NCBI GenBank assembly: GCA_031394025.1
Contig: JANMWO010000467.1
Location: 1-5,175 of the forward strand
Direction: 5' to 3'
DNA length: 5,175 nt
Origin: JANXSF01 sp031394025
GTDB taxonomy: Bacteria; Acidobacteriota; Terriglobia; Bryobacterales; Bryobacteraceae
Numbering within the stretch: the first letter of the stretch is position 1; every line of letters begins with the position of its first letter. Position numbers and translations under genes: made by a program. Below are positions 1-5,175 of the stretch, in pieces. Under the pieces are notes generated by a model that saw nothing but the letters and a program-made list of their open reading frames with translations, was not told the DNA's origin and searched no databases.

Positions 1-1
1 G

Positions 2-52
2 ACCTATGGTGCCTGGGCCGATGATCCGAAGCATAGCTGGATCAAAGGCTAG
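2..52 (+). CDS. 3' end of an unidentified protein gene (partial)
   Basis: The last 16 codons of a gene entering from the left edge read TYGAWADDPKHSWIKG and end in TAG at 50-52. Frame 3 is also open across this stretch (to 65), but frame 2 has a more natural protein composition, and its stop lies just before a hairpin at 56-74, as expected at a gene end. The tail is too short to name a family. The gene would run convergently to the minus-strand queuosine operon, whose terminator lies about 60 bases further right. Both the identity of the gene and the choice of frame remain uncertain. Confidence 0.45.
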   Translation, partial: TYGAWADDPKHSWIKG

Positions 53-55
53 GAA

Positions 56-74
56 CCGCGACTAGCGGTCGCGG
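56..74 (+). terminator. Hairpin just after the left-edge gene, possible weak terminator
   Basis: CCGCGAC (56-62) pairs perfectly with GTCGCGG (68-74) around a 5-nt loop, starting four bases after the TAG stop. No T-run follows on either strand, so this is not a canonical intrinsic terminator. It may protect the mRNA 3' end or assist termination of the + strand gene. The stem is seen in the sequence; the function is inferred. Confidence 0.35.
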
Positions 75-112
75 CTCAGTCAATTTCAGAGGTTTTCCAA
101 GCACTCGAAGTT

Positions 113-138
113 GTGAAAAAAGCCCGCTAGGCGGGCTT
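113..138 (-). terminator. Intrinsic terminator of the minus-strand operon
   Basis: AAGCCCGC (120-127) and GCGGGCTT (131-138) form a perfect 8-bp stem with a 3-nt loop. On the minus strand the stem runs straight into T residues (complement of A116-A121), giving the GC-stem plus U-tract of a rho-independent terminator. On the + strand the stem is followed by GGCAGG, so it points only leftward. It lies about 180 nt beyond the dedA stop and is the only good terminator downstream of the four-gene operon. Confidence 0.8.
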
Positions 139-225
139 GGCAGGCTGAATGCCTGCCCCACAAACAAAACTCCAGATGTAGTGAAAGTTAGTGAATTTAG
201 TGTGGGGCAGGCGATTCCGCCTGCC
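139..225. repeat. 87-bp REPIN/MITE-like inverted-repeat element
   Basis: The left arm is 139-162 and the right arm is 201-225. Read on opposite strands, the arms are nearly identical, differing by one substitution and one 1-nt indel. Each arm also contains its own palindrome: GGCAGGC/GCCTGCC around TGAAT (139-157), and GGCAGGCG/CGCCTGCC around ATTC (206-225). A perfect 12-bp pairing (GCCTGCCCCACA, 151-162, with 201-212) closes a 38-nt AT-richer centre. The centre carries TAGTGAA twice (179-185 and 189-195). Two inverted palindromic units flanking a short spacer is the architecture of REP doublets (REPINs) or small MITEs. No transposase is present in the window. The structure is seen directly; the mobile nature is inferred. 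Confidence 0.6.
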
Positions 226-226
226 A

Positions 227-240
227 GCTCGCTTGCGAGC
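227..240. repeat. Short perfect palindrome (6-bp stem hairpin)
   Basis: GCTCGC (227-232) and GCGAGC (235-240) pair around TT, directly beside the right arm of the 87-bp element. No T-run follows on either strand. It may be part of the same repeat cluster or an mRNA 3'-end hairpin of the dedA transcript. Confidence 0.5.
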
Positions 241-259
241 GAAGTCTTCATTCCAATTT

Positions 260-293
260 CCAAAAAACTGCATAACCCAAAAAACTGCATAAC
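260..293. repeat. Perfect 2 x 17-bp tandem repeat
   Basis: The 17-mer ccaaaaaactgcataac occurs at 260-276 and again, identical and directly abutting, at 277-293. It begins about 25 bases past the dedA stop. On the minus strand each copy holds a T6 run, but no GC stem precedes either one, so these are not intrinsic terminators. The unit could be a recent slippage duplication or a paired protein-binding site; the sequence does not tell which. Confidence 0.8.
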
Positions 294-317
294 AGAGCAG
301 CCCTGCTTGGAAAAATC

Positions 318-923
318 TTACGATTTATTGTGCTGCTTGTAGCGCACGTACCAGATGATGCCAAGCACCACCACAATAACAATGGCGGCGATTCCTACCA
401 CTTGATGCGCATTTTCAGCAGCAGCGCGCCAGGCGTCGCCAATCACATATCCGAGAATCAAAAATGTGGATACCCAAATTAGGGATCCGGCATAGGCGAA
501 GCGAGCAAATACGGGATACTGTAAACCAGTCATGCCCGCTACGATTGCCGTGATATGGCGAACGCCGGGCACGAAGTAACCAAACGTCAGGCTCCAATGT
601 CCATAACCGTCGAACCATTTGTGAACCTGTTCCAACCGTTCTGGAGTGAGGTGCATCCAGGGTCCAAATTTATCCAGAAACGGCTTGCCTGCGGTCTTGC
701 CTATGAAGTAACTGAGCGTAATCCCGGTTGCGCTTCCGAAAAATGCGGCGGCAAAGGTGGTCACTGGATTCAGTGTGCCCTTGCCGATTAATGCTCCGCA
801 AAAAACCATCAAGGTTTCATCGGGGACGGGTAGACCGACAATACCGAGTATTAGCAGAACAAACAAAGCAATGGGACCGTAAAGCGACACCCACTGCAGA
901 ACCATATCCAGATCAAGATGCAT
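318..923 (-). CDS. DedA-family (SNARE-associated/VTT domain) membrane protein
   Basis: A 201-residue integral inner-membrane protein. DedA/VTT proteins are implicated in lipid translocation, including recycling of undecaprenyl phosphate, and in membrane homeostasis; the exact substrate here is unknown. The length matches the family. Visible features are an N-terminal hydrophobic segment (about 14-32), the conserved acidic LPVPDE motif (31-36) followed by a Gly-rich re-entrant stretch (43-49), a second hydrophobic stretch (57-74), GYFVPGVRH (115-123), a further membrane region (143-162), and a C-terminal membrane helix (174-193) ending in a basic tail. The first arginine often found in the RF-P-G-V-R motif is Tyr116 here, while Arg122 is kept. 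The start at 923 lies 7 nt after the queE stop, with GGAG about 12 nt upstream; Met7 is a weaker alternative without a ribosome site. It is the last gene of the operon. Confidence 0.92.
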   Translation of the reverse strand: MHLDLDMVLQWVSLYGPIALFVLLILGIVGLPVPDETLMVFCGALIGKGTLNPVTTFAAAFFGSATGITLSYFIGKTAGKPFLDKFGPWMHLTPERLEQVHKWFDGYGHWSLTFGYFVPGVRHITAIVAGMTGLQYPVFARFAYAGSLIWVSTFLILGYVIGDAWRAAAENAHQVVGIAAIVIVVVLGIIWYVRYKQHNKS

Positions 924-930
924 TGTGTTT

Positions 931-1599
931 TCAGACTCCGCGGCGATGGCCGTATAGGTCTACGTGCAGGCGTGGGGAAATGCGGTATCCAAATTGTTTG
1001 GCCAATTCCACCAGCCATAAGCTGCGTTCGTGCAGGACGTGTGCTTCCGTACCTTCAGGCATAAGAATAACGTTAGCAGGTGGGGCTTCCAGTTGCTTCA
1101 CCAACTGTTCCACTTCGCCCATATCTTGTGGAGCAGCAACCACGAATTTCAACTGGTAAGGGAAGCGCATTAGACTTTTCAGCACTTGCAGATTGATCCT
1201 AAGCCGTTCGTGCTGTGCCTGGAACGATCCAACAGGCGTGGAATTTGCCAGCTTAGGACTGATCGACATCAGGTCGCAGGCAACGTCGGCATCCACGGTT
1301 CCGGCGGTCTCAATGGTGATGTGGAATCCATTCTTGCGCAAGGCTTCGGTAAGCAGCTTTGCTTGCGGAGCGATGAGTGGTTCCCCACCGGTAAAAACAG
1401 CGTGTCGAGCTTTGTAGCTGAGGGCTTGGCTAAGTATCTCTGCTATCCCCATCTCTTCACCTTCGGGCTGCCAGGACGTGTAAGGCGTATCGCACCAACT
1501 GCAACGCAAGTTGCATCCCGATGTTCGGATAAACACCGAAGGGACACCAACCAGTGAGCCTTCTCCTTGAACGGAATAAAAGATCTCCGAAATTTTCAA
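931..1599 (-). CDS. queE: 7-carboxy-7-deazaguanine synthase (radical SAM), TTG start
   Basis: QueE converts 6-carboxy-5,6,7,8-tetrahydropterin to 7-carboxy-7-deazaguanine in preQ0/queuosine synthesis, using S-adenosylmethionine and a [4Fe-4S] cluster in the cytoplasm. The chosen start gives 222 residues, close to the family norm. Seen in order: EIFYSVQGEG (5-14), the cluster-binding CxxxCxxC motif CNLRCSWC (29-36), GGEPL (71-75), ETAGT (97-101), SPK (114-116), and the C-terminal RLHVDLYG (210-217). The TTG at 1599-1597 overlaps the queC TGA as TTGA, has GGAG 8 nt upstream, and puts the family's usual KISEIFYSVQGEG beginning at the N terminus. An ATG at 1671 would add 24 residues lying antisense to nothing but inside queC in another frame, without family support. 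The gene follows queC, its pathway partner, and precedes dedA. Confidence 0.95.
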   Translation of the reverse strand: MKISEIFYSVQGEGSLVGVPSVFIRTSGCNLRCSWCDTPYTSWQPEGEEMGIAEILSQALSYKARHAVFTGGEPLIAPQAKLLTEALRKNGFHITIETAGTVDADVACDLMSISPKLANSTPVGSFQAQHERLRINLQVLKSLMRFPYQLKFVVAAPQDMGEVEQLVKQLEAPPANVILMPEGTEAHVLHERSLWLVELAKQFGYRISPRLHVDLYGHRRGV

Positions 1600-2282
1600 G
1601 AAGCGTACTCCAGCGGATCGGCCAGCCCGGCTTCGGTAAAGCCTTTTTGACGTAACAGGCAGGAATCGCAAAAACCACAGGGGTGCCCGGCGCTATCGGG
1701 ATCGTAGCAACTGTGAGTCAGTTTGAGATCCACTTGCAGGGCCACGGCCAACTTGATAATCGCCGCCTTATCCAACTCCATTAACGGAGCATGGATCTTG
1801 ATTTTTGTACGACCTTCAACTCCGGCTTTGGTCGCCAGATTGGCCATAATTTCAAAGGCAGAGATAAACTCTGGACGGCAATCGGGATACCCGGAATAGT
1901 CAATTGCGTTCACTCCAATGAAAATGTCGCTAGCTTCCAAAACTTCCGCCCAGGCCATGGCGAACGATAAGAACACCGTGTTGCGGGCTGGCACGTAAGT
2001 GATGGGGATGCCGTGGGACATTTCCCCGGCGGTACGGTGCTTGGGCACAGCAATATCACCAGTAAGGGCTGATCCGCCGAACATCCGCAGATCGATGTTG
2101 GCAATCCGATGATCGGCAGCACGAAGGACCTTAGCGATTTTCGCTGCCGCTTGCAGTTCTATGCGGTGCCGCTGGCCATAATCGAAAGACAGCGCGTAAC
2201 AATCGTAACCCTGGCTGCGGGCAATAGCTAAAACGGTTGAGGAATCAAGACCGCCGCTGAGCAGGCAGATAGCTTTAGGCAT
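1596..2282 (-). CDS. queC: 7-cyano-7-deazaguanine (preQ0) synthase
   Basis: QueC turns 7-carboxy-7-deazaguanine into 7-cyano-7-deazaguanine (preQ0), using ATP and ammonia, one step after QueE. The protein has 228 residues, the usual family length. Seen: the ATP-binding PP-loop SGGLDS (9-14), SFDYGQRH (32-39), YVPARNTVFLS (96-106), GVNAIDYSGYPDCRP (123-137), and the zinc-binding cysteines C192, C202, C205 and C208 in SCYDP...PCGFCDSC. No key residue is missing. The ATG at 2282 directly follows the TAA of the MFS gene (TAAATG), and a strong AAGGAG lies 6 nt upstream inside that gene, so translation is probably coupled. The 3' end overlaps queE by 4 nt. preQ0 is a precursor of queuosine in tRNA; an alternative use in DNA modification cannot be judged from this window. 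Confidence 0.97.
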   Translation of the reverse strand: MPKAICLLSGGLDSSTVLAIARSQGYDCYALSFDYGQRHRIELQAAAKIAKVLRAADHRIANIDLRMFGGSALTGDIAVPKHRTAGEMSHGIPITYVPARNTVFLSFAMAWAEVLEASDIFIGVNAIDYSGYPDCRPEFISAFEIMANLATKAGVEGRTKIKIHAPLMELDKAAIIKLAVALQVDLKLTHSCYDPDSAGHPCGFCDSCLLRQKGFTEAGLADPLEYAS

Positions 2283-2297
2283 TTAGCACTCCTTGGG
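2277..2297 (-). promoter_or_regulatory. queC ribosome binding site within the MFS gene end
   Basis: On the minus strand AAGGAG sits 6 nt before the queC ATG, inside the last codons of the upstream MFS gene, whose TAA abuts the ATG. The spacing and sequence match an ideal Shine-Dalgarno site and suggest translational coupling or reinitiation. Confidence 0.8.
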
Positions 2298-3494
2298 CAG
2301 CATCCAGGCAAGGACGGCCCCGATAATGGGGAAAGCAGCCAGTGCCGCCATGGCCGTTCCTAACGAATAGTGATCGCCGAACCAGCCGGTGAGTGGGATG
2401 AAAATAAGACCGGCCAAGCCCCAGGCGAAGCCCATCATAAGGGCGGAGATAACGCCGGATTGGCTGGGTGCCAGTTGCTGGGCCATTACGACGTTCACCG
2501 GAATGGTGAACAGTAAAATGAGGCCCGCCAGCGTCAGTGAGGCAACCGAAATCCAGCCGGTAGTGAGGAAGAAAATGGCCAGGGGTGCCACGCAGAGGGC
2601 CATAGAAAGTAGGATCACTTTGCGACCGCCCCATCGGTCTGCCAAATTGCCACCAATGAAGCCGCCTAAAGCTCCGGCAGCCAGGTACAGGCTCAAGGTG
2701 GCAGTCGCTTCGCTATAGCTGAAACCACGTTCTTTGGTCAGATACAGGGGAAGCATTTGACCATAGGTCACTTGAACAATGCTGCGGATAAATACCAGCA
2801 TGTAGAGCAGAAACAGGGTTCGACGGACTTCCCATAAGGGCTGCCATTCAAACTTATGTTTAGCCACCCCTTCATACGAAGGTGGAACCAAGCTGGCCAT
2901 CAGGAAAATTGTGATCAGAATTCCGGGTATGGCCAACCACAAACTTTGCTGCATGCCGATTTTCGGCAGGAAATATGCGAAAAACGTTGGCCCAAGCGCG
3001 TACCCCAAAGTTCCCGATGAGATGAATACGGCGAACCAGCGCTGTTTGTTTTGTACAATTCCGATGGTGGCCCAAGCCGACCCTTGGGGATGAAAACTGG
3101 CAATTCCCACGCCGCCAAACACCACAGCCAGCAACAGATATCCGTAACTTGGGGCTAAACCTAACGCGCAAATGAACACCCCTGCAACCGCCGGAGCCAG
3201 GCAGGAAAACATTTTATTGCGGTAACGGTCCGATAGGTAGCCATACAGCGGTTGGGCCAGCGATGCTGAAAACACTAGGGCACCGCCCAAAATCCCTGCC
3301 TGGGAAAGGTTCATGTTGTGTTTCAACAGCAACAACGGCTGAAACGCTCCGAGTGCGCTGGAATATAGATCAATGAAAAAGTGACCAAGGCAAAGCAGGA
3401 TCAGAGGAAGGTAATTGACTTGACTGGTCTCCACTGGGGATTCCAGTGTATTTGTGGCGGTAGAACTCATAAAATTTGACTGGTAAACCTTCAT
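2283..3494 (-). CDS. MFS transporter, fosmidomycin-resistance (Fsr)-like
   Basis: A 403-residue inner-membrane transporter of the major facilitator superfamily, resembling the Fsr fosmidomycin-resistance branch of proton-driven drug exporters; its true substrate is unknown. Numbered from the chosen start: a hydrophilic N terminus (1-28), then GHFFIDLYSSALGAFQPLL (37-55) and FHPQGSA (134-140), both typical of the Fsr group. MFS loop motifs GYLSDR (85-90) and GGNLADRWGGRK (281-292) sit in the two halves, as expected for a 12-helix fold. The ATG at 3494 has GAGG 4 nt upstream. Met9 (ATG 3470, 395 residues) lacks a ribosome site but is possible. The reading frame stays open upstream to 3758, but that part is antisense to the + strand gene and is not credible. 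It is the first gene of the operon with queC, queE and dedA. Confidence 0.9.
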   Translation of the reverse strand: MKVYQSNFMSSTATNTLESPVETSQVNYLPLILLCLGHFFIDLYSSALGAFQPLLLLKHNMNLSQAGILGGALVFSASLAQPLYGYLSDRYRNKMFSCLAPAVAGVFICALGLAPSYGYLLLAVVFGGVGIASFHPQGSAWATIGIVQNKQRWFAVFISSGTLGYALGPTFFAYFLPKIGMQQSLWLAIPGILITIFLMASLVPPSYEGVAKHKFEWQPLWEVRRTLFLLYMLVFIRSIVQVTYGQMLPLYLTKERGFSYSEATATLSLYLAAGALGGFIGGNLADRWGGRKVILLSMALCVAPLAIFFLTTGWISVASLTLAGLILLFTIPVNVVMAQQLAPSQSGVISALMMGFAWGLAGLIFIPLTGWFGDHYSLGTAMAALAAFPIIGAVLAWMLPKEC

Positions 3495-3537
3495 TGTACC
3501 TCGCAACTTCATGACGGCAATTGTGTTATACCGAGTT
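3495..3537. promoter_or_regulatory. Divergent promoter region between the MFS operon and the secreted-protein gene
   Basis: Only 43 bp separate the two divergent starts. On the minus strand TATAAC (3530-3525) is a reasonable -10 box, and CTGGAA (3552-3547) is a weak -35 at 16 bp spacing. Transcription would then begin near 3518, about 24 nt before the MFS ATG. The same site read on the + strand gives TTATAC (3526-3531), about 6 nt before the ATG at 3538, which would make that mRNA nearly leaderless. The elements are short, so this is tentative. Confidence 0.4.
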
Positions 3538-5175
3538 ATGAGTAAATTCCAGTTAGTCCTTGGGATAATTTGTGTCACCAATGTTTGGGGACAGGCACCC
3601 AATGGTCCGGTGGTCAGCCCACGGGGCGTGATCAACGCGTTCACCCAGGCACCTGCGCCCACAACCGTTGCATCCGGGGGATTGATTTGGATTAAGGGAT
3701 TGAATTTGGGTCCGGTTGACACGGTAACGGCTACGGATACGCCTTGGCCAACGTCCATAGGCGACCCGGCGATTCAGGTGATGATCAACAATCGGCTAGC
3801 CCCCATTTACTCCGCCAGTCCCAGCAAAATTGTTGCCCAGGTGCCTTATGAAGTGACCAATGGTCAGGTGACCTTAATTGTGAAGCGTGGCGATGTGCAG
3901 AGTCGTCCGGTGCGATTCAACGTCGTCAACATATTTTCCAGCGTAAAGACTGCCGATGACGCAGGCTACGGTGCCGCCGATATGTCCACCAGCGGGAATA
4001 CGATTTTGATGCGGGCCAGCGGATTGGGTCCAGTTACTCCCAATGTTCCTACCGGCACGGCCGGTCCTAAAGATACGTTGGCCGCGCCCCGTGGTGCAGC
4101 CAGAGCATTGGTTGGAGGCTCTGTGGCCGATGTAAAGGTGACTGCATCTACCGATCGCGTCGGAGAATTTGACGTGGCTGTAGACCTGCCCGCGACTGCG
4201 CTGCCCGGCGATGTGATCACGCTGCAAATTGCCAACAACACGGCCAACCGCACCCTGTATCAACGCATTTCCGAACCATCGGTGAGCTACCTTGCCATTC
4301 CTGCGGGCACACCAGACTTGCGCGGTTTCACATCCAGCGACTTACGTCCCGGGTACTTAGGCTTGGCTGCGGCTCGGGCTGACGATGGTTGTTACCCTTC
4401 CTTTGTGGCCGATGTGGCCAACAAGGTTTGGAACAAGATTGATAGTTGCCTGACAACGGCAAATCGGAACCAGGCATCGCCATTTACGGCAGCGAATGAA
4501 GGCAATGCTTTGGCCGCGTTTGTAGGACCTCCGGCAGCCGATGCGGCCACTGGTGTCTCAAATAAATTGGCGTTGTACAATCCTGCAAAATTGGCTATGT
4601 CGGTGGATTTACCAGCAACTGCGGCCTTGATTGGGTCCGCTGGACGCGGTGAGTTTTCTGTGATCATTGGCGGCACCGCCCCTTCTGCAAAAACCCTCGA
4701 TCCGGAAACTGGCGAATTAAAGGATGGCGGAGCGGTGGTCATTGGTGGGGCTGGCGGCGGTGGGTTCGGCGGCGGCGGGTTCGGCGGCGGCGCCCTTGGC
4801 GGAATTCCAGTCGCTTTGCTGACTGCAGTGATTGACTTGGGTGACGGCATTAAAGAAACCATCGCCACGCCATTTGCCTTTGCCGCAGGAACATACGGCG
4901 TGCTGGTGGCCGATAACGCCGAGAAACCCACCAAAGCGAAATTGGCAATTGTGGATGCAACCGGCAAGGTCCAGGCGACTCGCGATTTCCCCAGCGGCTA
5001 TGTGCCTCTTATTCCAGCAGTGCAGCCAGCAGCCCCTGGCGGCGGTGGAGGGCCCGGTGGTGGTGGCATTCCAGGAATTCCCGGTGGCATCGTAAATCCT
5101 TTGGCTAGGTTTCGCGCAGTGGCTGTGCTGGACGCAACTTCCCGAAGCTACGTTGTGATTTCAGGAACAACGGAT
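3538..5175 (+). CDS. Secreted Solibacter-type (TIGR03437-like) Ig-like domain protein, 3' partial
   Basis: Open for 546 codons and cut by the right edge. Residues 1-18 look like a signal peptide (MSK, a hydrophobic core, cleavage likely after VWG), so export is expected. Two Ig-like units follow. Residues about 27-131 contain GGLIWIKGLNLGP and APIYSASPSKIVAQVPYEV. Residues about 132-240 contain ASGLGPVTPNVPTGTAGP and DLPATALPGDVITLQIAN. Both resemble the extracellular domain expanded in Solibacter and relatives (TIGR03437 type), which normally sits at the C terminus. Residues 250-546 are not recognised. They include similar segments KLALYNPAKLAMSVDLP (343-359) and KLAIVDATGKVQATRDFP (468-485), perhaps propeller-like, and glycine-rich linkers at 403-422 and 501-518. 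C285 and C304 are the only cysteines in the visible mature part and may form a disulfide. An in-frame ATG at 3511 is an alternative start; neither start has a clear ribosome site. Function is unknown; adhesion or surface binding is only a guess. Confidence 0.85.
   Translation, partial: MSKFQLVLGIICVTNVWGQAPNGPVVSPRGVINAFTQAPAPTTVASGGLIWIKGLNLGPVDTVTATDTPWPTSIGDPAIQVMINNRLAPIYSASPSKIVAQVPYEVTNGQVTLIVKRGDVQSRPVRFNVVNIFSSVKTADDAGYGAADMSTSGNTILMRASGLGPVTPNVPTGTAGPKDTLAAPRGAARALVGGSVADVKVTASTDRVGEFDVAVDLPATALPGDVITLQIANNTANRTLYQRISEPSVSYLAIPAGTPDLRGFTSSDLRPGYLGLAAARADDGCYPSFVADVANKVWNKIDSCLTTANRNQASPFTAANEGNALAAFVGPPAADAATGVSNKLALYNPAKLAMSVDLPATAALIGSAGRGEFSVIIGGTAPSAKTLDPETGELKDGGAVVIGGAGGGGFGGGGFGGGALGGIPVALLTAVIDLGDGIKETIATPFAFAAGTYGVLVADNAEKPTKAKLAIVDATGKVQATRDFPSGYVPLIPAVQPAAPGGGGGPGGGGIPGIPGGIVNPLARFRAVAVLDATSRSYVVISGTTD
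4753..4791 (+). repeat. 15-bp in-frame tandem repeat encoding a GGGGF linker
   Basis: The unit ggcggcggtgggttc (4753-4767) is followed by ggcggcggcgggttc (4768-4782) and a partial third copy ggcggcggc (4783-4791). The 15-bp unit keeps the frame and encodes GGGGF repeats in the glycine-rich linker of the secreted protein. Such tracts can change in copy number by slippage without breaking the frame. Confidence 0.75.

Noticed and set aside
139..240. CRISPR-like repeats
   Set aside because: The repeats are inverted rather than direct, occur only twice, and have no regular spacers or cas genes nearby.
42..290. 82-codon minus-strand frame across the left intergenic region
   Set aside because: It is composed of the palindromic repeat element and the terminator, and has no protein-like family features.
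555..1557. Several + strand frames opposite dedA and queE
   Set aside because: They are shadows of well-supported minus-strand genes; they overlap each other in different frames and show no recognisable motifs.
3471..3537. preQ1-type riboswitch ahead of the operon
   Set aside because: A queuosine operon could carry one, but the leader is only about 24-48 nt and I see neither the C-rich/A-rich pseudoknot layout nor a suitable stem.
3495..3758. Upstream extension of the MFS reading frame to a 491-residue protein
   Set aside because: The extra residues lie antisense to the start of the secreted-protein gene, are not membrane-like, and do not fit MFS N termini. The 3494 or 3470 start is better.
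4392..4967. 191-codon minus-strand frame with proline-rich stretch
   Set aside because: The proline run is just the complement of the glycine-rich codons of the + strand secreted protein, which is continuous through the region with convincing domain structure.

Overview
The window looks like chromosomal DNA of an Acidobacteriota bacterium, most likely of the Solibacter/Bryobacter type. This is inferred, not proven. The main reason is the secreted protein at the right end, whose two N-terminal domains match the Solibacter-type extracellular domain (TIGR03437-like) that is strongly expanded in that group. GC-rich palindromic intergenic repeats fit the same picture.

Layout from left to right. 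(1) Positions 2-52 hold the last 16 codons of an unidentified + strand gene, followed by a small hairpin. (2) Positions 53-317 hold no gene. They carry an intrinsic terminator for the minus strand, an 87-bp inverted-repeat element built from two palindromic arms (REPIN/MITE-like), a further hairpin, and a perfect 2 x 17-bp tandem repeat. (3) Positions 318-3494 are a tightly packed minus-strand operon, transcribed right to left: an Fsr-like MFS exporter, queC, queE, and a DedA-family membrane protein. The junctions are TAA-ATG with no gap, a 4-nt TTGA overlap, and a 7-nt gap. (4) A short divergent promoter region lies near 3495-3537. (5) From 3538 to the right edge runs a long + strand gene for a secreted TIGR03437-like protein, open for 546 codons and cut by the window end.

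QueE and QueC catalyse consecutive steps of 7-deazaguanine synthesis: QueE makes 7-carboxy-7-deazaguanine and QueC converts it to preQ0. preQ0 feeds queuosine in tRNA, and in some bacteria DNA modification. FolE, QueD, QueF and Tgt are not in the window, so they must be encoded elsewhere. The MFS exporter and the DedA protein are membrane proteins in the same transcription unit, but nothing in the sequence links them biochemically to queuosine. The window is mostly ordinary. The most unusual items are the repeat cluster at the operon end, the TTG start of queE, and the glycine-rich secreted protein.
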